Shown piece after piece: positions 8,252 to 15,709 of a DNA stretch of 64,000 nucleotides. The notes beneath the pieces were generated by a model, which saw nothing but the letters and a program-made list of their open reading frames with translations, did not search any database and was not told the DNA's origin. Made by a program: the position numbers and the translations under genes. Position 1 is the stretch's first letter, and each line of letters begins with the position of its first letter. Source of the stretch: JADJOY01 sp046331705 [NCBI: bacterium] (GTDB lineage: Bacteria; JADJOY01); contig JAXLQJ010000004.1 of assembly GCA_046331705.1 (NCBI GenBank), positions 194,281-258,280 on the forward strand. The letters are read 5' to 3'.

Positions 8252-10495
8252 GTGCGTCCCGAGACCATCTCGACCGACCCGCCGCCGTCCGCGTCGCCAC
8301 CGCGTGGGCCACGCGCACTCGCGACGTGCGCCGGCCTCGTGCTCGCGGTGGTGGTCCTCCACGCGGGATTGCTGGTCGGGCGAGCCCACCAGCGCGGCGA
8401 GGACGACCTCGAGCTCACGATCCCGTACAACGTGGCGTTCTGGCACGCCGTCGAGGCCGGCGAGTCGCCGTGGTGGCTGCCGTGGATCGACGCCGGCACG
8501 AGCACCTTCGCGCGCTTTCCCTACCTCGGGCCTTTCTATCCCGCGGCGCCGCTCTTCCGCGCGCTGCCGCCGGTGCGGGCCGTGGAGCTCGCCCTCTTCG
8601 CGCACGTGCTGCTCGCGGCGTTCGGGATGCGCGCCTGGCTGCGCGCCCAGGGAGTCGGCGAGCGCGGCGCCTGGCTGGGGGCGGTGGTGTACGCGGGATC
8701 GAGTGTGTGGCGGGTCGCCGACGGCGAGGGCTACGGCACCGAGGCGCCCGTGTGGACGTGGCTTCCCTGGGCGCTGGCGGCGATCGAGAGCGCCCGCGAG
8801 GGCTCGGCGGCGCGCGCGGGTGCGCTCGGCGGTCTCGCGGCGGGGCTGGTGGCGCTCGGCGGTCACGCGACCGATCTCTACGTCGGGATCGTGCTCACGG
8901 CGGCGTACGGGTTGGCGCGCACGCTCGCGCTGGGCGGCGAGCCGCGGGCGCGCAAGCGGCTGCTCGCGGCGGCCTCGATCGCTGGCGTGCTGGGCGCGGG
9001 GATCGGCCTCGCGTTCTGGTGGCCGGCGCTCGCGACACTCGACCCCGACATCCTCAGCGCCACGCGCGCACCCAAGCCGCCGATCGCCCATCCGCTGCTC
9101 CGGCTGGTGCTGCCATTTCGAGGCTGGGGCACCAAGGAATCCCTCTACGTCGGGATCGTGCCGCTGGCCCTGGTGCTGACGTCGCTTCGCCGCGTGCCGC
9201 GCCGGACGCTGCTGCCGGTGCTGGTTCCCGCGCTCACGGCGCTGGCGCTCTCGTTCGGGCCGACGGCACTCCCGTGGCGCGCGCTCGCGTGGCTCCCTGG
9301 GCTCTCGCGGATCGATCAGGGAAACGTGTTCGCGTGGCCATTCGCCCTGTTCGCCGCGGCGCTGGTGGGATGCGCGCTCGACGCGCGCGCCGCTCGGCTC
9401 GGCCCGCGAGCGCGGCGCGTGCTGGTCGCCGCCATCGTGCTCGAGATGATCCTCTACTCGACGCCACGCTGGACGGATCGCGCGCACCTCCGGCTTCTCA
9501 CGCTCCCCTCCGCGACCACCAGCGCGCCAGCGGCGCAAGCGCGCTTCGCGTCCTTGGCGAGCGAGGGCGCGTCCTCGCCACCGCGCCGCACGTTGCCGCT
9601 CGTCGTCCGCGCTCCCGAGAGCGCCGTGCTGGATTGGCGAAACGACTCGCTGGTGCACCGCGCGTTCGAGGACGTCCGCGCCTCCGCGCATCTCGGCTCC
9701 CCCAGGCTGCGCCGCCTGCTGCGCTCGCTCGGGCCGTGGCCAGTCGATTGGGATACGTACTCGGACGATCGCGCGCGCGCATCCAGCTCCATCGATCTCG
9801 GCGCCACGAGCGTTGCCACGCGGGTGCTCGACCTCTTGAGCGTCGACACGGTCTTCACCGACGTTCGGGTCGAAGGCGACGCGTTCGCACGTTCGTCCCA
9901 ACCCCGCGAGCTTGCGCCGGGCATCGCCCCATTCGACGTCTGGGTGCGGCGCGATCCGCTGCCGCGCTATCGCCTCGTCGCGCGCACCCTCGTCCTCGCC
10001 GACGACGAGGACGCTCGAGCGCGGCTCCTCGCGCCCGACTTCGACCCGCGTTCCGAGGCCGTGCTCGCGAGCGCCGCGACGGCGGCTCCGAGCGCGGTCC
10101 CGGAAGCGCTCGCCACGGGTCCGACGTCGGGGCGAGTCGTGGTCGAGCGCTATCGCCCCGGAGACATCGCCCTCGCCGTGGACGCTCGCGCCGGCGAGAC
10201 GCTGGTGATCGGCGAGACCTTCCTCCCCGGCTGGCGCGCCTCGATCGAGGGCAAGGCGGTGCCGCTCGTCCGCGCCAACGACCTGCACATGGCGCTCTCC
10301 CCGCCCGTCGGCCGCCACCGCGTCGAGCTGCGCTACCAGCCACCGAGGCTGGCGAGCGGCGCGCGTGTCGCCGTGGTCGCGCTCGTCACGGCGGTGGGGT
10401 TGCTGCTCGCGCCCCGCGCGCCCCGAGGCCCACGATCCATGGCCCATGCTCGCCAACGAGGCGAAGGCCGTGACCGAATCGTGACCGAGCGCTGA
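8252..10495 (+). CDS. YfhO-like multi-pass membrane protein (first copy)
   Basis: This 747-residue protein has about a dozen predicted membrane helices and a soluble C-terminal domain. It has the layout of the YfhO family, GT-C-fold membrane proteins linked in Bacillus to glycosylation of lipoteichoic acid. Family-like blocks are the acidic EDDLELTIPYN near the N terminus, a PWWLPWIDAG / FPYLGPFYPAAPLF block, and near the end a GETFLPGWRASIEGKAV block with a following VELRYQP. The start is GTG at 8252; the upstream open frame would run into the region divergent to the protease gene. Its substrate is unknown. A second, clearly related copy lies at 15660-18074 on the other strand, so both may belong to one envelope pathway. 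Confidence 0.8.
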   Translation: MRPETISTDPPPSASPPRGPRALATCAGLVLAVVVLHAGLLVGRAHQRGEDDLELTIPYNVAFWHAVEAGESPWWLPWIDAGTSTFARFPYLGPFYPAAPLFRALPPVRAVELALFAHVLLAAFGMRAWLRAQGVGERGAWLGAVVYAGSSVWRVADGEGYGTEAPVWTWLPWALAAIESAREGSAARAGALGGLAAGLVALGGHATDLYVGIVLTAAYGLARTLALGGEPRARKRLLAAASIAGVLGAGIGLAFWWPALATLDPDILSATRAPKPPIAHPLLRLVLPFRGWGTKESLYVGIVPLALVLTSLRRVPRRTLLPVLVPALTALALSFGPTALPWRALAWLPGLSRIDQGNVFAWPFALFAAALVGCALDARAARLGPRARRVLVAAIVLEMILYSTPRWTDRAHLRLLTLPSATTSAPAAQARFASLASEGASSPPRRTLPLVVRAPESAVLDWRNDSLVHRAFEDVRASAHLGSPRLRRLLRSLGPWPVDWDTYSDDRARASSSIDLGATSVATRVLDLLSVDTVFTDVRVEGDAFARSSQPRELAPGIAPFDVWVRRDPLPRYRLVARTLVLADDEDARARLLAPDFDPRSEAVLASAATAAPSAVPEALATGPTSGRVVVERYRPGDIALAVDARAGETLVIGETFLPGWRASIEGKAVPLVRANDLHMALSPPVGRHRVELRYQPPRLASGARVAVVALVTAVGLLLAPRAPRGPRSMAHARQRGEGRDRIVTER

Positions 10496-10582
10496 GCGTC
10501 TCTTCACCGCCGCTCACTCGCCCTCGTCCATGCTCGGATCCGACGCGAGGCTCGATTCCCGACCTCGATCTCGAGGGCGCTC

Positions 10583-12430
10583 ATGATCCGCTCATGCCAT
10601 CGATCCGTGCTCGCTCGGCTCGTGCTGGGAATCACGCTCTTCCTCGGCGGGTGCGCCCACGAGCTCGATCCCATCGGCCAGCGCATCGACGAGCTGAGTC
10701 GGCGGACCGCGGCGATGGCGCACCAGGCGGACCGTGCAGCGGACGACGCGGCGCGCGCCGCCGCCGCTGCCGATCGCGCCGCCACCGAGGCGAACGCGGC
10801 GGCGGTCGAGGCCGAGGATGCGCGCTCGCTCGCCACGCGCGCGAACGTCCCATGGCCGCGCGCGGCGGAACGCCGCGCCGAGCGCGGCCCCGAGGCCCGC
10901 GCCGATGCGGAGCCGCGCCGCGGCGCGGGCCTCGCGCGAGCCAGCGGCGCCGCGCGGCCGCTCGCGATCGGCGACGTCCGCGTCGTCGACGACGAGCGCT
11001 TCCCCGACGCGACGTTTCGTCACTACGGCGTCAATCCCACGATCGATACCGCCGAGCAGCGGGTGTCCACCTTCTCGGTCGACGTGGACACCGCGTCCTA
11101 CTCGCTCGCGCGCTCGTACCTCGAGCGTGGCGAGCTGCCGCCGGAAGAGGCGGTGCGCGTCGAGGAGTTCGTGAACTCCTTCGACTACGGCTACGGCGCC
11201 GCCGCCGAGGCGCCGTTCACCGTCCACGCCGAAGCCGCGCCCTCGCCCACCCGCCCCGGCTACGAGCTCCTGCTCGTGGGCCTGAAGGCGCGCGACGTGC
11301 CGGAAGCCGAGCGCAAGCCCGCGCGCTTGGTGTTCGTGATCGACGTCTCGGGCTCGATGGACATCGAGAATCGCCTCGGCGCCGTGAAGCGCGCGCTCGG
11401 CTTCCTCGTCGATCGCTTGCACGACGACGACACGGTGGGGATCGTCGTCTACGGCAGCCGGGCGCGCGTCCTCCTGGAACCGACCTCGGCGGGCGATCGA
11501 CGCGAGATCCTGGGCGCCATCGAAGCGCTCCGGGCCGAGGGCGCGACCAACGTCCAGCAAGGCCTCGAGCTCGGCTACGCCATGGCCGAGCGTCGCTTCC
11601 AGGCCGGTGCGATCAACCGCGTGGTGCTGTGCTCGGACGGGGTCGCGAACAATGGGCTCGCCACCACCGCGGAGGGGATCTTCGAACGGGTGCGCGCGCG
11701 CGCCGCCCGCGGGATCACGCTCTCGACCGTCGGCTTCGGGATGGGCAACTACGACGACGTGCTCATGGAGCGGCTGGCCCAGCTCGGCGACGGCAACTAC
11801 GCCTACGTCGACGACGACACCGAGGCGCGTCGCATCTTCCAGCGCGAGCTCACCGGCCTGCTGCAAGTGGTGGCGAAAGACGTGAAGGTGCAGGTCGAGC
11901 TCGACCCGCAGGTGGTCTCGCGCTACCGCCTGATCGGCTACGAGAATCGCCACCTGGAGGCCGCGGACTTCGCCAACGACCGCGTGGACGCGGGCGAGGT
12001 CGGCGCCGGGCACGCGGTGACGGCGCTCTACGAGCTCAAGCTGGTGGATCCGCGCCCACGGACGCTGGGTACGATCCGGGTGCGGCACCAGCCCGTCGAG
12101 GGCGGCGCCTCGATGCTGATCGAGAAGACGATCGACGGCAGCGTGCTGCGCGCGCGGTTCGGCGAGGCGTCCTCGCCAGCGCGCCTCGCGGCGGTGGTTG
12201 CCGCGTTCGCGGAGAAGCTGCGCGGGTCGTACTGGGCGCGCACGGTCACCTACGCCGATCTGCTCGCCCGCCTGGAAGCGCTCGATCCCGAGCTCACGCG
12301 CCGCGCCGACGTGACCGAGCTGCGCCGCTTGCTCATCCTCGCGCGCGGCCTCGATCGTCGCGACGACCCGTTCGAGGGCGACTCGCCGGTGTCGCGAATG
12401 AGCTTCGACGAGGTCCCGATCCTGCGATGA
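10583..12430 (+). CDS. YfbK-type von Willebrand factor A domain lipoprotein with Lpp-like alanine zipper
   Basis: This 615-residue exported lipoprotein has a signal peptide ending LFLGGC (lipobox). About 55 residues of Ala-rich heptad sequence follow (AADDAARAAAAADRAATEAN and neighbours), resembling Lpp/OprI alanine zippers that trimerise. Next comes the YfbK N-terminal domain (FSVDVDTASYSLARSYLERG), a vWA domain with an intact MIDAS (FVIDVSGSMD near residue 254, plus downstream Thr and Asp positions), and a YfbK-type C-terminal domain (TRRADVTELRRL region). vWA domains bind protein partners through a metal ion. The stop overlaps the start of the sensor kinase gene (ATGA), so translational coupling is likely and a shared envelope-sensing role is plausible but unproven. 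Confidence 0.88.
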   Translation: MIRSCHRSVLARLVLGITLFLGGCAHELDPIGQRIDELSRRTAAMAHQADRAADDAARAAAAADRAATEANAAAVEAEDARSLATRANVPWPRAAERRAERGPEARADAEPRRGAGLARASGAARPLAIGDVRVVDDERFPDATFRHYGVNPTIDTAEQRVSTFSVDVDTASYSLARSYLERGELPPEEAVRVEEFVNSFDYGYGAAAEAPFTVHAEAAPSPTRPGYELLLVGLKARDVPEAERKPARLVFVIDVSGSMDIENRLGAVKRALGFLVDRLHDDDTVGIVVYGSRARVLLEPTSAGDRREILGAIEALRAEGATNVQQGLELGYAMAERRFQAGAINRVVLCSDGVANNGLATTAEGIFERVRARAARGITLSTVGFGMGNYDDVLMERLAQLGDGNYAYVDDDTEARRIFQRELTGLLQVVAKDVKVQVELDPQVVSRYRLIGYENRHLEAADFANDRVDAGEVGAGHAVTALYELKLVDPRPRTLGTIRVRHQPVEGGASMLIEKTIDGSVLRARFGEASSPARLAAVVAAFAEKLRGSYWARTVTYADLLARLEALDPELTRRADVTELRRLLILARGLDRRDDPFEGDSPVSRMSFDEVPILR

Positions 12431-14292
12431 GCACCTCCGCCCGATCCCCCTCCCTCGCGACCACCGCGCTGGTGCTGGGCCTCGCCTGGCTCGCGCTGGC
12501 GTGGGGGCTGGTGGCCCTCGGCCGGGTGTTCGTGGCCGAGCGTCACGACGCCCGCCACGCGATCGGCGCCCGCCGCTCTGCGCTCGATCTCTACGCGGAG
12601 CGCGCCCTCGGCGAGGCGCTGGCTTCGCTCGTCGCCGACGCCAGCGAACGGATCCCGGTGGCGCTCGCCGATCCCCTGCGCCCCGCCACCGATCTCTTCC
12701 TGCGCGAGGACGGAGCGCAGCGGCTGCCGCGCCTGGCGACCGCCCGTCCCGGCGACGCGACACCCGGTGCCGCGCTCGCGGAGCGGATCTCGCGCGGCGA
12801 CGTCGGGGCGGGTGAGGCCGCCGGCGGCGACGCGGACCCGTGGGCCGAGCGGCTGCGCATCGCACGCGCCTTCGTCGCCTCGGTGCGCCTCGACGATCGC
12901 GCACAGATCGAGTCGCGGTTTCGCGCGTTGCTCGGTCACCAGGCGCGCTATCGCATCGACTCGACGCTCGACCTGCCGTCGCGGCTGGGCCTGCTCGAGC
13001 TCCTGGTGCGCGAGAGCCATCCCGATCCCGCGCTGCTCCACGCGCTGCTGCGCGACGGCCTGAGCGACGCCGCGGGCAGCACCGTGCCCGGCCTCGAGCC
13101 GGCGCTCCTCGACGCCCGCGAGCGCTTCGACAGCGCCGATTTCCTCGCCCTCGCGGATCGGATCGGCGAGCTCGCCGAGCGCAGCGGCGTTCCCTACGAG
13201 GATTTCTTCGCGCGGGTCCACGAGCCCGTCCCCGAGATCCCGCTCGTCGCGGACGATCTCGCCGCCGCGACGTTGGTGGCGCGCGGAACCTGGCTCTTGC
13301 GCCCGGCGGGGCGCGGGCGGATCGAAGGGGCGCGCGTCGACCTGGACGGCGCCCTTCGCGCGGTCCTCGACGAGATGCGCGGGCGCGGCGTGCTGACGGG
13401 AACCGACGAGCTGCGCCTCGCCACCGACCTCGGGGCCAGCGTGCCGCTCGCGAGTCTCGCGGTGAAGGTCGATTCGCCCGAGTGGCCGCGCGCGCTGGCA
13501 GCGATCGAGCGGCGCTTTCGCTGGAAGCTCGGCTTGCTGCTCGGCTCGGGCGGCGTGGCCATGGCGCTCGCGGCGCTCGCCTTCGCGTTCCAGCGCCAGG
13601 GGCGGCGGGTGGTGGACATGCAGCGCGCGTTCCTCGCCGCCGTGTCCCACGAGCTGCGCACGCCGCTCGCCTCCATCCGACTCCTGGCGGAGACCCTGGA
13701 GCGCCGCGTGAGCGACGTCGCCGGGGCCCGCGACTATCCACAGCGCATCGTGCGCGCCGCCGACGGCCTCGCCTTCCTGGTGGAGAACTTGCTCTCGGTG
13801 CAACGCCTCGACAGGGGGCGCGGGCTCGCCGAGCGTGTGCCGGTGAAGATCGACGAGCTCGTCCACCGCTTGGTCGAGGAAACCGCCGCCAGCCTGGGCG
13901 CCGAGGTGCGCGTCGACCTCGCCGGCGTCGCGGTTCCCACGGTGTGGGTCGATGCCGGTCTCTTCACGGTGATGCTCGCCAACCTGGTCCGAAACGCCTG
14001 CCTCTACAACGCGCGCTCGCCGGTCCGCCTCGTCGTGACCAGCGAGCGCGACGGCGAGGCGACGGTGATCCGGATCCGCGACAACGGCCGCGGCTTCGAC
14101 GAGCGCGATCGACAGCGCGCGTTCGAGGACTTCCACCGCGGCACGGGCGCGGCCGACCGCGCGGTGCCTGGCACCGGCCTCGGCCTCGCGCTGGCGCGGC
14201 GGATCGTCGCCTTGCACGGCGGCGCCATCCGCATCGCCGCCACCGGGGCCGAGGGAACGACGTTCGAGATCCGGCTACCCGATCGCGCGTAA
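12427..14292 (+). CDS. Membrane sensor histidine kinase
   Basis: This 621-residue kinase has a membrane helix near residues 12-34, a long periplasmic region of about 340 residues that I cannot place in a named sensor family, a second helix near residues 375-395, and a standard transmitter. The H-box is FLAAVSHELRTPLAS with the phospho-accepting His at residue 408. The N-box (NLVRNACLYN), G1 (RDNGRGFDERD) and G2 (GTGLGLALARRI) motifs are all present, so it should be active. The ATG overlaps the stop of the vWA lipoprotein gene by 4 bases. The partner response regulator follows 68 bases downstream. Confidence 0.93.
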   Translation: MSTSARSPSLATTALVLGLAWLALAWGLVALGRVFVAERHDARHAIGARRSALDLYAERALGEALASLVADASERIPVALADPLRPATDLFLREDGAQRLPRLATARPGDATPGAALAERISRGDVGAGEAAGGDADPWAERLRIARAFVASVRLDDRAQIESRFRALLGHQARYRIDSTLDLPSRLGLLELLVRESHPDPALLHALLRDGLSDAAGSTVPGLEPALLDARERFDSADFLALADRIGELAERSGVPYEDFFARVHEPVPEIPLVADDLAAATLVARGTWLLRPAGRGRIEGARVDLDGALRAVLDEMRGRGVLTGTDELRLATDLGASVPLASLAVKVDSPEWPRALAAIERRFRWKLGLLLGSGGVAMALAALAFAFQRQGRRVVDMQRAFLAAVSHELRTPLASIRLLAETLERRVSDVAGARDYPQRIVRAADGLAFLVENLLSVQRLDRGRGLAERVPVKIDELVHRLVEETAASLGAEVRVDLAGVAVPTVWVDAGLFTVMLANLVRNACLYNARSPVRLVVTSERDGEATVIRIRDNGRGFDERDRQRAFEDFHRGTGAADRAVPGTGLGLALARRIVALHGGAIRIAATGAEGTTFEIRLPDRA

Positions 14293-14360
14293 GATCGCGC
14301 CAGCCGCCGCACCCACGGCCACCGCGCTCGCCCCCGCGCCCACCCGCCTCCCCCGGCCCC

Positions 14361-15038
14361 ATGCAACCCACGCTCTTGCTCGTCGAGGACGACGAGAACC
14401 TGCGCGTGGCGCTCGCCGACAACCTGACCGACGAGGGCTACACGGTGCTCACGGCGGCCACCGGCGCCGCTGCGCTCGCGGCGCTCGCCGCCCACGCGCC
14501 CGAGCTGGTGATCCTCGACATCATGCTTCCCGACACCGACGGCTACACCCTCTGCCAGCGGATCCGCGCGATGCCGCAAGCGCCACGCGTGTTGATGCTC
14601 ACCGCGCGCAGCCTGGAGGACGACGTGGTGCGCGGCTTCGACGTCGGCGCCGACGACTACCTCGCGAAGCCCTATCGCTTGCGCGAGCTGCTGGCCCGCG
14701 TGCGCGCGCTGCTCCGACGAGGCGAGACCGCGGCCGAGTCGTTCCAGGTCGGCGAATACACGATCGACGTGCCGGCGCGGGCGGTGCGCCATGCCGACGG
14801 TCACGACGCCGAGCTCACCAAGACCGAGTTCGACCTGCTGGTGATGTTGATCCGCCACGAGTCGCGGGCCCTCGATCGCGACACCATCCTCGACGAGCTG
14901 CGCGGCCGACACGTGATGGTGGACCCGCGCACCATCGACAACTTCGTGTCGAGCCTCAAGAAGAAGCTGCGCTGGACGTCGGATTCCCCGTGGCGCATCG
15001 CCAGCGTGCGTGGCGTCGGCTACCGTTTCGAGCGGTGA
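14361..15038 (+). CDS. OmpR/PhoB-family response regulator
   Basis: This 225-residue two-domain regulator has a receiver with the acidic pair EDDEN at residues 9-13, the phospho-accepting Asp at 53 (ILDIMLPDTDG), a conserved Thr (MLTAR) and Lys (LAKPYR). The C-terminal winged helix is of the OmpR type (ELTKTEFDLLVML, then the recognition region DPRTIDNFVSSLKKKL and the ending RGVGYRFER). It is the obvious partner of the upstream sensor kinase. Its stop overlaps the GTG start of the methyltransferase gene. The DNA target is unknown. Confidence 0.95.
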   Translation: MQPTLLLVEDDENLRVALADNLTDEGYTVLTAATGAAALAALAAHAPELVILDIMLPDTDGYTLCQRIRAMPQAPRVLMLTARSLEDDVVRGFDVGADDYLAKPYRLRELLARVRALLRRGETAAESFQVGEYTIDVPARAVRHADGHDAELTKTEFDLLVMLIRHESRALDRDTILDELRGRHVMVDPRTIDNFVSSLKKKLRWTSDSPWRIASVRGVGYRFER

Positions 15039-15709
15039 GCACGGCGGCTCCTTCCCGCGCGCCGCAGGCGGCTTACGAGGTTCCGGCGGACGAGTACTAC
15101 GCGACGCTCGCGCGCTGGCGCGGGTATTCGTATCGCGAGCGTCGCCGGCTGCTGCTGCCGCGGCTCGGGGGACGGGTCCTCGACGTCGGCTGCGGCGACG
15201 GCCGGATCGTGCTCGCGGCGCTCGCCGATCGCGGTGTGGGGCTCGATGCGAGCGGCGCGATGCTCGCGGCCGCGCGCGCGCGCGCACCGCTCGCACGGCT
15301 CACTCGCGCCGATGCGCAGGCACTTCCGTTTCGCGGCGCGAGCTTCGAGACCGTGCTCGCGAGCCACGCTCTCTGGCTCTTCGGCGACGCACAGGCGTTC
15401 GTCGCCGAAGCGCGGCGCGTGCTCGTGCCCGGCGGGCGCCTCGTGATCGTGAGCAATCATCCGCACTACTTCTGGGCGCGGAGCTGCGTGCTCGGCATCT
15501 CCGCCGCGATGGGCAGGCACCACGTCGAGCCGCCGCCCCTGCTCCACCGCCGACGCGACATCGAGGCAGCGCTCCGCCGCGCGGGCTTCCTCGCCGCCCG
15601 GTCGGAGTCGTTCCTGGTGCTGCCGGTACCCGGCTTCGCCTGGCTCGACCGCACGCCGCTCAGGCGGCTCGGTCTCTCGTTCGTGATCGAGGCGCGAGCG
15701 CCAGCATGA
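15035..15709 (+). CDS. SAM-dependent methyltransferase (type 11 fold)
   Basis: This 224-residue class I methyltransferase has motif I VLDVGCGDGRIV for SAM binding, an acidic GLDASGAML strand-2 end, an RADAQALPFRGASFE motif and a VLVPGGRLVIVSNHP segment, all typical of the Methyltransf_11 group. The substrate cannot be read from the sequence. The start is GTG at 15035, overlapping the regulator stop (GTGA); an upstream start would overlap that gene by 49 bases. Its last 50 bases overlap the 3' end of the convergent YfhO-like gene, so the two transcripts are antisense there. Confidence 0.85.
   Translation: MSTAAPSRAPQAAYEVPADEYYATLARWRGYSYRERRRLLLPRLGGRVLDVGCGDGRIVLAALADRGVGLDASGAMLAAARARAPLARLTRADAQALPFRGASFETVLASHALWLFGDAQAFVAEARRVLVPGGRLVIVSNHPHYFWARSCVLGISAAMGRHHVEPPPLLHRRRDIEAALRRAGFLAARSESFLVLPVPGFAWLDRTPLRRLGLSFVIEARAPA

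Noticed and set aside
7559-10507. 982-codon open frame on the minus strand
   Set aside because: It spans the protease gene end and the antisense of the YfhO-like gene, is Arg-rich and has no recognisable domain.
10592-14217. Long minus-strand open frames under the vWA lipoprotein and sensor kinase
   Set aside because: They are mirror frames of two clear genes with strong motifs on the plus strand.
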